A stretch of 64,000 nucleotides of DNA. It comes from Pyronema omphalodes (lineage: Eukaryota; Ascomycota; Pezizomycetes; Pezizales; Pyronemataceae). Positions 34,371-45,447 of this stretch are shown piece by piece. The stretch's first letter is position 1. Every line of letters begins with the position of its first letter. Location: contig JAJJXM010000052.1 of NCBI GenBank assembly GCA_024516155.1, forward strand, positions 248,001 through 312,000. The letters run 5' to 3'. Below the pieces are notes generated by a model. It did not search any database and was not told the origin of the DNA. It was given only the letters and a program-made list of their open reading frames with translations. The translations under genes were made by a program, and so were the position numbers.

Positions 34371-37301
34371 ATGGACTCGCTACATCATTTGATCAAGCGA
34401 GAGGACTACCAGAAAAATGATCAGAACATCGGTTCTGCTCGTGGAACTTCCACTTCGGCATTCGTCTCGACTCTTGTTGTCAACCTTGTCGTCTTTGCTG
34501 TTCTCATCCTAATCTTCGCTGTTCTCCGTCGCTCGAACCGTAGAATTTACGCCCCTCGTACCTATGTAAGTGTACCTGAATGTGGCGTTTTTGGCCGAGT
34601 GCAAGTTCGAGTTCGAGTTCAAGTTCGCTAACCGAAGCTTTTAGGTTACCACTATCGAACGTTGGAGACGTCTTCGCGTTCGCGACGATAATGGAGATGG
34701 TTACGCCGATGAGGTTGAGGGTGTCTCCGGATTCTCTGGCTTCATCGGTTGGGTCAAGGGTGTTTGGACCATTCCGTAAGATTTTCTCTTTCCTGTCTTG
34801 TTGCATCGCTCGCTGCATTGTGGTCCCGGTTCGTCGCGTTGCATTGGATACCCCATCATCGCCTCGCCTATGCGCTCTGCACTTCTCATTGATTAATTGC
34901 TTTGACGTGCTTTGAACTTTCGCTATGACATCGGTTGCTGACAGAACCCCCGTAATCCTACAGTGACGAGACAGTTTTGCGCACCAACGGACTTGATGGA
35001 TACTTTTTCCTTCGCTACCTTCGCAAGGCGCAGATGATCTGCTTTGTCGGATGCTGTCTTACCTGGCCTATTCTTTTCCCTTTGAACGCTACCGGTGCTG
35101 GAATGAAAAACGGTCTTGATGTCCTCGGTTTCGGAAATGTTAACAACCCCGACAATTCCAACAACAGCAACCGCTTCTACGCCCATGTTTTTCTCAGTTG
35201 GATCTTTTACGCCTTTGTTTTGTTCACCGTTTACCGTGAACTTATTTTCTTCACCACCATGAGGCAGGCCTACATGCTTTCTCCCATTTACTCTACTCGT
35301 ATCTCTGCTCGCACTGTTTTGGTCCAGACCATTCCTTCGCAGTACATGAACGAGTCTGCCCTCCGCAGAGTCTTCGACAATGTCAAGCGCGTCTGGATTA
35401 CTACCGACACGACTGAGCTTGATAAGCTCGTTGAGGAGCGCGACAAGATTGTTATGAAGTTGGAGGCTGCCGAGGTTGCTTTGATTAGAGCTGCGGACAA
35501 GGAGCGTACTAAGAAGGGAGCTGCCGCTGAGGAGCCCAAGGAGGAGGGTGAGGTTGAGGGAGAGTCCGGATCCGTTGCCGCCAGATGGTTGCCCCGCGAG
35601 AAGCGTCCTACCCATAGACTTCTTTTCCTCGTCGGAGAGAAGGTTGATACCATTGATTGGTGCCGTACCAAGCTCGCCGAGTTGAACCCCCAGATTGAGG
35701 AATTGCAGGCTGCTGCTCGCACCGGAGAGGGAAAGAAGCTTAACTCTGCCTTCATTGAGTTTACCACTCAGTCCGCTGCCCAGGTTGCTTTGCAGACTCT
35801 TGCTCACCAGAAGCCCCTTCACATGGCCCCTCGTTACATTGGTCTTACTCCTGAGGAAATTGTCTGGAGCAATATGAAGCTTCAGTGGTGGGAGCGCCTT
35901 GTCAAGACTGCTATTACCACTGCTTTCGTCGTTGTCTTGGTCATCTTCTGGTCCATTCCCGTCGGTATTGTCGGAGTTATCTCTCAAGTCAACTTTTTGG
36001 TTGAGAAGGTTCCTTTCTTGAAGTTCATCAATGACGTTCCTGAGGCCATCCTTGGACTTATCACTGGTCTCTTGCCCGTTGTTGCTCTTGCGATTTTGAT
36101 GGCTCTTTTGCCCATCATTCTTAGACTCATGGCCAGAATCTCTGGATTGCCTTCCTTGTCTTTGATTGAGCTTCGTGTTCAGCACAGTTACTTTTTGTTC
36201 CAGGTTATCCAGGTTTTCCTTGTTACCACCATGACCTCCGCGGCTTCTTCCGTCGTCGTCGACATTATCAACAAGCCCCAGTCTGCTCCTGGACTTCTTG
36301 CTGAATCTCTTCCCAAGGCTTCCAACTTCTACATTTCTTTCTTGATTCTCCAGGGTCTTTCCATCTCCGCTTCCGCGCTTGCTCAGTTTGCTGGATACAT
36401 CCTCTACAAGATTCTCGGAATGCTCTTCGACAACACTCCCCGTAAGATGTTCAACCGTTGGTCTTCTCTTACCGGTCTCGGATGGGGAACCGTTTTCCCT
36501 GTCTACACCAACTTGGTTGTCATCTCCCTTACTTACTCCATCATCGCCCCTGTTGTCCTCGGATTCGCAACTGTTGCCTTCGGACTTCTTTACTTTGCAT
36601 ACCGCTACAACTTCCTCTTCGTCTACAACGTCAACATCAACACTAACGGAATGCTCTACCCCCGTGCTTTGTACCAGAGTCTTGTTGGTGTCTACATCGG
36701 ACAAGTGTGCTTGCTCGGTCTCTTTGCAGTTTCCAAGGCCCCTGGACCTACCATCCTCCAGGCCATCTTCCTCGTCATCACTATTCTCTTCCAGTCTACT
36801 CTTACCTCTAGCATCAAGCCCTTGTTGGATTTCCTCCCCAAGAACCTTCAAGTCGAAGAGGAGGCTCTTCTCTCCGTTGAAGGTGGCAAAGCCTACAACG
36901 TCGACGCCGACGGTGACGGACGCGTTGACGAGCATCTCGATGGCGACGGTGACGGAATTCCCGGCGTCTCCAACCCCAAGCCCAACATGTTCGCTCGTTT
37001 CTTGCACCCCGAAAAATTCGAAAACTACCAACATATCAGAAAACGCATTCCTCAGGATTTCCCGGAGATTCATTACTTGCCTGAAACTGAGAGAGATGCA
37101 TACTTTAACCCCTCTATCACTGCGAAACCTGCGGCTATTTGGGTCCCTAGAGATCAGGGTGGTGTTTCTAGACAGGAAGTCGCCCATACGGCGGCCGTTA
37201 ACCCTATCTCTGATGAGGGCGCTATTGTTAATGCCCAGGGTAAGTTGGAGAGACATGAGGATGCTTTCCCGCCAGATTATAAGGAGAGACCTTTGTGGTA
37301 G
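34371..37301 (+). CDS. CSC1/OSCA/TMEM63-type osmosensitive cation channel
   Basis: Three exons (34,371-34,565; 34,645-34,775; 34,964-37,301) encode about 887 aa. Introns are gtaagt...ttttag (79 nt) and gtaaga...ctacag (188 nt), phases 0 and 2. The N-terminus has a first membrane segment (STLVVNLVVFAVLILIFAVL). A large cytosolic loop containing YMNESALRRVFDNVKRVWI follows, then the family block APRYIGLTPEEIVWSNMKLQ and a series of hydrophobic spans (DUF221/RSN1_7TM region) to about residue 745. This architecture marks plasma-membrane mechanosensitive/osmosensitive channels. Odd points: an EF-hand-like loop DDNGDGYADEVE at 79-90 and Asp/Gly repeats DADGDGRVDE and DGDGDGIP at 756-775. Codon use is strongly biased, so the antisense strand is open for 795 codons. 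Confidence 0.9.
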
Positions 37302-38089
37302 ATATATCACAAATGGGTTTCGATGTAATGAGGAGGGGGGGATGTCTGTATCCGTGTGTGTGTTGGGTGTTGGGTGGGTGGGTGTAGGCGGCTGTGGTAA
37401 TGAGGGATGAAAAAAAATGTCATGTAATGTAACGTGATGTGATTAGTTGAGTGGTGAGTTGGGGGGATACAAAATAGTTGGGAGAAAGGAAGAGATATGG
37501 AGGAGGAGGAAGGAAAGGAAGAAAGTTCAATACCCGTCGAGATTCTAGTTTTCTTGTTACTTGTTTCTTTTTACTTTTTACTTTTTTTTCCTGAATCTTT
37601 TGATTCTTCTTCTTTTTTTTTCTGATTCTGTAATGTGGGAATTCAATTGGTGTATCTCCTTTTCTCTTTCGCTTTTGGTTCTCTTTCTCTTTCTCCTTTT
37701 TCGAATGAGATTGAATGGGATTAGGGAATTACAATAGTGAATTTTTATTGCGGAGTATATACATACATACACGGTGAAGTTTTATGATTCGTGGTGTGAT
37801 TTTCTTGGGGTTTGGAGATTCTGCCTTCTGCTTTTTGTTGTGAATCCCGGATGTAGCGGGGGAAATCTTTGCATGGCTTTGGAAATATTGGGTTTGGGTT
37901 TGGGTTTGGGTGATTTAGTGATTGATTGAGTGATTGAGTGATTGTGATGTTATATATCTACATCATATATCAGACATCGCAGAAATTTTCATAAAGCTAC
38001 AGTCTGCATCTTTTATGTTCAAGAACATTGTAAGTTAATGCTTTATGATGGGGAGGGGGGAGGTGGGAGGGGGGTTACGTAGCAATCAG
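37302..38089. other. 3' flank of the CSC1-like gene
   Basis: No gene. T-rich stretches (37,560-37,625), a (GGGTTT)n block at 37,885-37,910 and 'gattgagtgattgagtgattg' at 37,922-37,944 lie just before the right duplication arm begins. Confidence 0.5.
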
Positions 38090-39283
38090 TGTATCCATCG
38101 GCGCATCACATTGGATGGTGTTACGGAAATTCGAAGCCGTTCGAACGCGGTGGGAAGAACGGGGGATTTATATATGCCAGGAAATCTTGGACTATGACGT
38201 TTGGAGCCCAGCGGTCGGTAGATTGGAAGCCGCGAAGATGTCGATTAATGGTGAGGCAACACGACGGAATATTTGAGAGGAGTATAAAGCTAGAAATACC
38301 TGAGGCCCATTAAATAGCGAAGCCATGCGAAAAAGTGCGATTTCTATTTGAAGGGATGCACCTAAGGTCCTCATAACATCGTAAATAACGAAGCGGTCTA
38401 ACGGCAGATCATAGCGAACATCGGGTGCTGCGTGAAGCGCGGAGTTATAAACGATAACCCCCGGGATAACCTTAAGTTTCGCTTGTCGGTTAAATTCACC
38501 TACGTACCAGCTTTTCTTGACCGGTTCCCTTCAGAAATCTTTGTTATTTACCGCATTTTGGTGAGGTTTGGTGTATCTGCTGTCAGGAAAGCGCACTGAT
38601 TAAAATAGATGTGCTATTTACCGGCTCTTGAGGTGTTCTAGCTCAATGTTCCTCTAGACGACAGGTTATATCTCGCGCCGTCTCGCCGTCTATCGGCTTT
38701 TTTTGCACCTTCTAATGGAATTGCCGCCTGGACCTAAACGTCATTAGGCGGAATACCGTAGTTTAAGATTGGTGCGTACTGAACCTTATTTTAACCCCCG
38801 GCCTGCTCACCACGAATAATATCATATTGCCTAACATCATCGAGACCCACCAATTATGCGAGCAAAGATTCCCGCGATTTTTCCGAATATGGCGAAGATA
38901 AGATGCTAATGTATTAATCAAAAAAGGGCTATTTTTTTCTTATTTTTTTTATTTTTGTTTTTTATTTATTTATTTCATACACGCTTGCCACCCTAAGGTT
39001 GTGGGGAATTAAACCTTGGCCTTTTCCTTCATCGATTACACGCAGATTGAGATTGAAAGGGCCCGTTCAGGGCCAGATTCTCGTCCTCGTAGCTGAGGCC
39101 ACCTGATGAGGATCTTATGGATCCTGAAGAAGAAGGACAGGATAACATTACTAATGCATTGAGATTCTTATTTCCGCTGACAAAGTACCAGATGTCCCCA
39201 GGCTGCGGTAAGCTCTACCGCAGCGGATGGCACAAAGGCAGCGATGCCGTTCCCTGCCAACCACCATGTAGCAGGGGCTTCTA

Positions 39284-39307
39284 GCCTTACATCAGGTCTT
39301 CCATGTC
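39284..39307 (+). promoter_or_regulatory. Conserved family-A promoter element (A6)
   Basis: Reads GCCTTACATCAGGTCTTCCA then TGTC and ends 69 nt upstream of the A6 start codon at 39,377. Confidence 0.6.
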
Positions 39308-39376
39308 AGACCACAACATCCAACCGTCTCTGTGCAATAGTCGTCCATCCATCACTTACTCCCACAGCGAAGAAAC

Positions 39377-40062
39377 ATGGTAAGTCATCCACGATAAATG
39401 CCAATAGTATACTTTGTTTATAGATTGAGGTACTAATATATTTTTCTAGGCTGACAAAGGCGTTGTCAACATGCCAGAGACTGCTGAAAAGGTCGACGAG
39501 TCTTCAAAGTCGTCCACTGCAGTGGTCCATGAGGAGATTGCCATGGTATATTTTCTCATTCTTTTTCCCTATCATTCTTGTCATTTTACTCCCATTTGTA
39601 CAAATAGATGTCCCCATCACAGCAGCACTGACATATCGTTGCCAGGATATCCCCCCTGCCCCGCGTCCCAGACGCAACACAATCACGGCAGCTCTGGTCA
39701 ATATGGGCATGCTTCCAGTTGCCGCCTCTTCTCTGGGTGGATTCTCAGGTAATGCAGTTTCGGCGATCTTTGGTAGTCGTCCGCGCTCCAATTCAACCAT
39801 TGATCCTCCATCAGCTGGTTCTGAGAATCAACAACCCTCTGGCGACGACCAGTCAACTTACACCTCCCAAGCTTCCGGCGGTGGCGAGGAGGTGCAGCAA
39901 GGACACTCGGCTCGCTCCAAGCCGCGCTCCCTCTCGGATTACGAGGCTAGCTTTGTCCTCGGCGCTGCAGGTGTTGGGGGCTTGGGACCCATGATCAGTG
40001 CAGACGGTCGTATCTTCCGACGCGCACAGAAGAGCAAGGATATTGAGCAGGAGAAACAGTAG
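39377..40062 (+). CDS. Family A small protein, copy A6 (intact, 171 aa)
   Basis: Three exons: the ATG alone (39,377-39,379), 39,450-39,545 and 39,646-40,062. The introns are 70 and 100 nt, and all junctions are phase 0. The protein begins M-A-D-K-G-V-V-N-M-P-E-T-A-E-K. Exon 3 starts DIPPAPRPRRNTITAALVNM, passes LPVAASSLGGFSGNAVSAIF and a polar linker, and ends with the core SLSDYEASFVLGAAGVGGLG, then P-M-I-S-A-D-G-R-I-F-R-R and a Lys/Glu/Gln tail. It has two Gly/Ala-rich apolar patches and no signal peptide. It is convergent with the intact AAA+ ATPase, with a 331-bp gap between the stop codons. Reading through intron 1 gives only six codons before a stop, so splicing is needed for expression. 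Function unknown. Confidence 0.75.
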
Positions 40063-40393
40063 ATGTGGAAACAGCTCGACTGTAACGCCGGCAATGGGCT
40101 TGTAATGAATGGTTGCAGCCTACCATGTCAGATACAATGTGTTTTTGTTCTTTTACAATGTACTGAGTATCACGGACCCCAGCAATGAAACACAGGTAAC
40201 TCGTTATTACTGTTTTGTGATTTTTCAAGCTTGTATCCCGGTATAATTCAAGGAACAAATAAATCAATCCATGAACAGTTAATAAACAAAAATTCTGTGA
40301 TTTTCTATACTTTCGTACAATTTTATTACTCTCTTTCCGCCTCCAGCTTGACAATACCATAATTTTCGGCCCCTTCTTTAGTCATCAGTACTC
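40063..40393. other. Convergent spacer between A6 and the AAA+ gene
   Basis: The 3' ends of both genes face each other here. The spacer is A/T-rich and conserved almost base for base with the left arm (20,253-20,595). It is possibly shared terminator/3'UTR sequence. Confidence 0.5.
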
Positions 40394-42592
40394 TCAAAGA
40401 TCGCCCTTCTTCATATCCCTCTCAAACTCCATCTGGATGCCCAGCACTATCTTCAGCCTCTCCACTGTCAACATTTCACCCTCTGCGTCCGCAAGCGTCT
40501 TCGCTGTCCCAATTGCATTCTTAATCTCTCTACCATTGAGCTCATACTCCGCCAATGTCTCTAAATCCTGGTCCGAAAGCTCCATTCCCTCCACCTTCTC
40601 CTTGAAATTGCCCCAGACCTTCCTCCTAGCGTTCTTATCCAAGTCAGAATACCGCAACGAGACATGAATCCTACTCTGAAACGCCTCATCAAATGTTGCC
40701 ACTCTATTAGTCGTCAAGAACAGGATCCCTTCATAATACTCCAACAACCTCAAGAAGATCGAAACCAACGCATTCCGCTTCAAATCATGCTCAGAACGTT
40801 TCTCAAGGAATACATCGGCCTCGTCCAGTAGCACCACCGCTTTCCAAGAACTAGCCATGTCAAGAATTACAGCAAGATTCTTCTCCAGCTCGCTCGCCTC
40901 GGTTCCTAGCTCTCCAGAGGATACACAGTACAACGGCCTCTTTGCAGCGTGCGCAACTGACTCTGCCGTCAACGTCTTTCCCACTCCTGGAGGTCCATGG
41001 AGTATAGCTACCAATCCTCTTCCTTTGCCGGAAATAAAATCGTCGAATCTGCTTTGACCTTTCACATGAGTTTCTACCAGGGCCTTGATGAGCGTCTTCT
41101 GTGCCGCTGGTAAAACGAGTTGGGAATACGCCTGAGAGTTCCAGACTGGGGGATTGACAAGATCGATGAAGAACTGTACCCACCGCTTTTGGGTAAATGA
41201 GAATCCGTGTACCACCGACTCTGCGATCAGGAGCTCGTCTTCTGTCAAAGGACGGTAAGAACTCGGGTCTTCGGGACGTTTCCAGTCGGGTTTCTCCTCT
41301 TCGGATTCGGAGGATTTGGAGGGATAATCCTCTAGCAGGACTGAATCCGAGAGGTATCCACCATCATAGTCGTAACCATACTCATCACCGTCGGAATTGT
41401 CTTCACTTCCAGCTTTCCCTGCCATAGCGGCTTCTTCAGCAGCTTTTGCGGCATCCATATGCCTCAACTTCTTCTCGACATTATTCGCACGGTTCGGACA
41501 AATCCTTCCAAAAATCTCGCAATCCACCATAATCGGCCCATTGACGGCATACTTCTTCATCCTTCCAATCGAACAATCATACTCACCCAACGCAATCCCT
41601 GTGTAATGACAATACTGCTTTCCTCTAAGTTCCTCAAACCTCCGTCCTCTCGCCACAAGCTTCTTTCTTACCGCCTCTTCCTGTGGATGCCATGACAACG
41701 GGAATATAGGAAGCTGTACAATCTTCCTCGCCCCCGAAAACGGCGCAATCCCAGCCTGCTGCGTGGATACTCCAAAATCAGTGCCATCATACGTAACATA
41801 ACCCTGCTGCAACTTATACATCGGCTGTTGTCCACACTGATAATTCCCCTCCATAAACTTCCAACACCTAGCCGGATAAGTATCATTCGCGGGTGTATAA
41901 ACCACCTCACCAGGTTTAAACAACGCCCATAATAGATCATAAGTGATTAATCCTTGCTCAAACAAATTCTCCACCTTCTTCTCCGTCTCCTCAAACTCAG
42001 AATCAAGAAACGATAGGAAATAATCCCCATGTCGTCTTTCTACCCCATCTTCCGGCATCTCAGATACCGCATCCCGAAGCTCGGGTAAATAATGCCATAA
42101 ACTCCGGTATGGACTCTCGATCTGGATTTCTCCTGTCGTGAAGGAAGTTCCGGGGTATTTATTCCCCACGACCTCCTTCAACAGCTTCTTTAGCACCGGA
42201 GACTTCACCTGCAGCGAGGTACCGATGTATTCATCATCGTTATTGAACCGTCTTATAGAGCACAGAATAAACTGCCGGAACCGATCATCGGTATCTCTTG
42301 GAGGTGGCTCGGATAGGGGCTCGCTGATGATGGGGTATCTTGAGCTCGGCGGGTGACGTTGCTCGAGATGCTTGAGAATAGGGACGTAGTCGGAGATAGT
42401 GAGGATGTTGGGTAATGCGGGCTTTGTGTCCGCGGCGGCGGCGGAGGAATCGGAGGATTCAGGCGTATCGGGGGTGTCGGCTGGTGGGGTGTAGTAGATT
42501 TGGCGACTGGTACCGCAGGATGGGGGACAGCGGTGACGGTAGGGGTTGCCGCGTTGGCGGCCGTTGCGGGCGTAGTTGCGTGTGTGGTACAT
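40394..42592 (-). CDS. AAA+ ATPase, fungal DUF7025-type
   Basis: A single uninterrupted frame of 732 aa. Residues 1-60 are basic then Ser/Thr/Pro-rich. About 60-360 form the N-terminal region typical of this fungal group (KLQQGYVTYDGTDFGV, YCHYTGIALGEYD). An acidic linker holds SEDNSDGDEYGYDYDGG. The ATPase module follows, with Walker A GPPGVGKT at 533-540, Walker B VVLLDEAD ending about 593, sensor-1 LTTNR (Asn about 629), a candidate arginine finger FQSRIH (Arg about 641), and a C-terminal lid with LAEYELNGREIKNAIGTAKT. All catalytic residues are present. Such proteins are usually single-ring remodelling ATPases of unknown substrate. It is convergent with small gene A6, and a decayed inverted copy lies at 18,985-20,252. 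No introns are needed. Confidence 0.85.
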   Translation of the reverse strand: MYHTRNYARNGRQRGNPYRHRCPPSCGTSRQIYYTPPADTPDTPESSDSSAAAADTKPALPNILTISDYVPILKHLEQRHPPSSRYPIISEPLSEPPPRDTDDRFRQFILCSIRRFNNDDEYIGTSLQVKSPVLKKLLKEVVGNKYPGTSFTTGEIQIESPYRSLWHYLPELRDAVSEMPEDGVERRHGDYFLSFLDSEFEETEKKVENLFEQGLITYDLLWALFKPGEVVYTPANDTYPARCWKFMEGNYQCGQQPMYKLQQGYVTYDGTDFGVSTQQAGIAPFSGARKIVQLPIFPLSWHPQEEAVRKKLVARGRRFEELRGKQYCHYTGIALGEYDCSIGRMKKYAVNGPIMVDCEIFGRICPNRANNVEKKLRHMDAAKAAEEAAMAGKAGSEDNSDGDEYGYDYDGGYLSDSVLLEDYPSKSSESEEEKPDWKRPEDPSSYRPLTEDELLIAESVVHGFSFTQKRWVQFFIDLVNPPVWNSQAYSQLVLPAAQKTLIKALVETHVKGQSRFDDFISGKGRGLVAILHGPPGVGKTLTAESVAHAAKRPLYCVSSGELGTEASELEKNLAVILDMASSWKAVVLLDEADVFLEKRSEHDLKRNALVSIFLRLLEYYEGILFLTTNRVATFDEAFQSRIHVSLRYSDLDKNARRKVWGNFKEKVEGMELSDQDLETLAEYELNGREIKNAIGTAKTLADAEGEMLTVERLKIVLGIQMEFERDMKKGDL

Positions 42593-43877
42593 GGAGAGGT
42601 GGTAGTGTTTATTGGAGGTGACCGTTGGGAATTGGGGGTTTTGATTTTGATTTTGGGATGATGAGAAGAAAAGAAGGGAATATGGGAGCTTTATTTATAA
42701 AGAATCTACGACCCTGTAGGAAGGCTGAAGATCCAGGACCCCGCAGTCGTTGATAGTAGTACTGATGACATAGACAACGTCAATATCAACGAGATAACAC
42801 ACAAAGATAACTGATAGGTCCAGTGATACAGTCAATCGTAGGCGAGTATACAGGGTTTACGGGGATTAGTAGTGATGAACCATGAAGATCAGCTCCTAGG
42901 CAGACGTGGTACCGGGAATCTACCAGGTACATGTTAGTCATTTTTGTGGGGAATTTCAGTTAGGGCTGAGGAAAATTCATGGTGCTGATTATTTTTATGC
43001 GGAGATGAGCTCTAGGCAGCGATGTAGAGGTGTTGACTCAGATGTATTGTGCGCAGAAAGGTGGATACATGGATGTACGAGTTGGTTGTCGTCAGATTCT
43101 GCGCATGTACGTATGCGGGGTGGAATATTTTGGTTGGATGAGTCAAAAGAGCTGAATGCTGGTGAGACATTTATATCGGTATAGACTCGTGTACAATGAC
43201 ACATTTTAGGCGCCAAATAGACTGAATGTCGATAAGCAACAAGGTGTCGAATCATGTACTGCTGGATTGAGGTTTATTAGCAGGGTGAAGATCTTCCTCA
43301 TGAGGTTTTTATTGAACTGATTATAGTAACTTTTGGGGCCTTTTGATTTGAACTGTTTTTTATCCAGTAACTCGAAGCTTTGTGGCTTATCAGGTAGCAA
43401 GATAGAAGGGCAATATTAAACTTGGAAGTAAAGCAGAGACATTAGGTAGGGGCAAGCAAACTGATAGATACGAACCCAAGCAGTAGAAGCAAAAGAGTGA
43501 TACAGATATGCAACGATCTCACATCAATTTGAGCCCATCGTTTTAACAGTAAGAAGCATATCATAAAATACACCTAATCCACCCATGTACTGCGCCAAAT
43601 CCAAAGCCATAGATAAGTAGAAATCAAACCAAAAAACGAGAAAAAAGAAAAAGAAAACAAGGTATATCCGTCCCTGCGTTTGAAAAGAGAAAAAAAAAGA
43701 AGCAAAAAAAGAAAACATCTAGATGCATACACCGAGATTATACTTGTTGTAAAAGAAAAACCGTTATCATGATAAAAAAAAAACTTGAAACTCCCGGACT
43801 TCAACCAAGTCAAACTTTAAACTTTGCTTTCAAATCATACCTTCGCAGACCTCATACACTTTGCAAGGTTCATAACT
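42593..43877. other. Intergenic between AAA+ and phosphatase genes
   Basis: No supported gene. The first 150 bp form the ATPase upstream region. The part from 43,520 to 43,800 is A-rich on the plus strand (downstream of the minus-strand phosphatase gene). Short frames lack recognisable features. Confidence 0.5.
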
Positions 43878-45108
43878 TTATAGGAAGTAATCCGCCATAG
43901 GCTTCTTTGCTGGCATACCCCGTCCGTCTTGTGCTGCTGCTTCAAACACTCGATACCGACGGCCCGGGCCTGCATTTACCGCCATACCACCAGCGCCTAT
44001 ACCTCCGACTACACCTCCTCCTCTTTCTCCACTACTTCGTAATACACCTCCGTTTTCTTCATTCAATTCCAGTATTGCCGCAACATTTCCACATCTATAA
44101 CAGTAATTTGGCGCACTCCACACTGTAACAATAGAGCTATCAAACATTTCCTTGAAACCCTCCATGACCAGCTGATGAGCCCTAGCAATGAGCGACAGAT
44201 TATTTGTGTGGTTAAAAGTTTTGACGATGTCGGCACCAAACAGAAAACCAGCTCCACGTGGTGATAATCCCCAGCCATCAATCTCATCCGGATCTGACCA
44301 TAAAAGATCACACATAGCTCCTTCGTGGGGAACTTCTTGTTTTCGGTCCAATAAGCGGATAGAGTCGACGTTCGCTATCATGGGTGATAGACCTCCATGT
44401 ACACAGAGAATTGCACCACCATGATTGACACCGCCTTTGGAGCTGCCGGATGCTCCGGAACCTGGTGGACCAGTGGGCTGGTTTACTAAACTTGGTCCAT
44501 CCCGACGGAATCGCGTAATTTCGCCGTTGGTTTGTACGACTTCGAGCTCGCATTCCTCCTCCCCAGATCCAACTGATGGTCCGGCTCCAACGACAAGAGC
44601 AGCAAGTGCTAGGTAGTCAAAGACCTCACAACAGTATCGCCAGACGTTTGCCGAGCCGTATTTTCGCATGCATTCATCGTAAAATCCGTAGACGGTGGTG
44701 ATTTGACGAGATTCGTGGTTTCCTCGGATCAAGGTGATTCGGTCGGGGGTAACGAACTTTTAGCGAAAGTAGGAGTAAAAACGATTCAAGAGAGTAGAAA
44801 CCACGGTCGACAAAGTCACCCATGAATAGATAATTGGTATCCGGTACATCTCCTCCGACACGGAACAGCTCCATGAGATCATGGAATTGCCCGTGGATGT
44901 CTCCACAGATTGTTACCGGCGCGTCGACAATTTGAACATTGGATTCCTCGATAAGAAGCTCGCGGGCTTTGTAGCACAATTCCCTCACAGCAGCCTCGGG
45001 GATGGGCTTGCAGGATCGAAGTTGCGCGATGTATCTAACACGCGACACGCGTCAGTAAAGTAGATGCGGGGGGGGGACGCGCAGAGCTTACTTGTCGAGT
45101 TCGCTCAT
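43878..45108 (-). CDS. PP2A-family Ser/Thr phosphatase, PP4/Pph3-like, with an apparent frameshift
   Basis: Exon 1 is 45,092-45,108 (M-S-E-L-D-K), followed by a 57-nt intron (gtaagc...gttag) and an exon from 45,034 to 43,878. Motifs are GDIHG (about 50-54), GDFVDRG (78-84), RGNHE (about 109-113), CVHGGLSP, and the C-terminus ending DYFL, the usual methylation tail of PP2A-like enzymes. An insertion of about 50 residues (Gly/Ser-rich, with E-C-E-L-E-V-V-Q) follows the block ending [10 protein letters not shown] recall such an insertion from ascomycete PP4-like enzymes. The frame breaks between KVRYP and DRITL: five G occur at 44,745-44,749 where four would keep the frame. With one fewer base the protein is about 390 aa. 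It may be Ppg1 rather than Pph3. Confidence 0.85.
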
Positions 45109-45447
45109 TATTGCGAGCGCGATGCTCGTGGGTAACGTGTCCTAGAAATGCGTAAAGGTGTTCGTGATTCTAGCGAAAGTCTGGCACAGGGTAACGGGTA
45201 GAAGCGAATGAAACCTCGGCGGAGATGGTTCTTTTTGCGTCTCGGAAGACGTTCTATGTAGGTAGGAGCTGGACGTGCAATTTGGTCTTGTGAGCGGTGG
45301 TTGGTATGGCGGGGAAGTTAGCAGAGCCGCAACTTCACAGATGCAACTGACCCACCGGACAGCACCAACACGGTCTGCACTTTCACGGTCCAGAAACTCG
45401 TCGCATCGAACCAACGAAAATATCGGTACGCAAACTCACACTTGCAA
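45109..45447. promoter_or_regulatory. Shared divergent promoter region, phosphatase/TBCD
   Basis: This 339-bp gap separates the start codons of two divergent genes and must hold both promoters. I see no distinct motif. It contains 'cggcggagatggttc' and 'tcgtgggtaacgtg' but nothing I can name. Confidence 0.4.

Larger units (their letters stand above)
38090..41575. repeat. Right arm of the 3.5-3.7 kb inverted duplication
   Basis: This is the inverted partner of 18,985-22,690, about 15.4 kb apart. It carries the intact versions of both genes, A6 (+) and the AAA+ ATPase (-). The arm ends inside the ATPase gene near 41,575; the ATPase N-terminal part beyond that has no left-arm equivalent. From 38,090 to 39,283 it holds only flank sequence, with no gene. 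Confidence 0.85.

Noticed and set aside
34923..37310. 795-codon minus-strand open frame over the channel gene
   Set aside because: It mirrors the sense exon, encodes a low-complexity Gly/Asn/Asp/Ser-rich product, and follows from codon bias.
36379..37410. 343-codon plus-strand frame within the channel gene
   Set aside because: Alternative frame of the conserved exon with a Ser/Thr/Leu-biased product; shadow.
37885..37910. (GGGTTT)n as telomere-like DNA
   Set aside because: Only four copies and not TTAGGG; surrounded by ordinary gene flanks on both sides.
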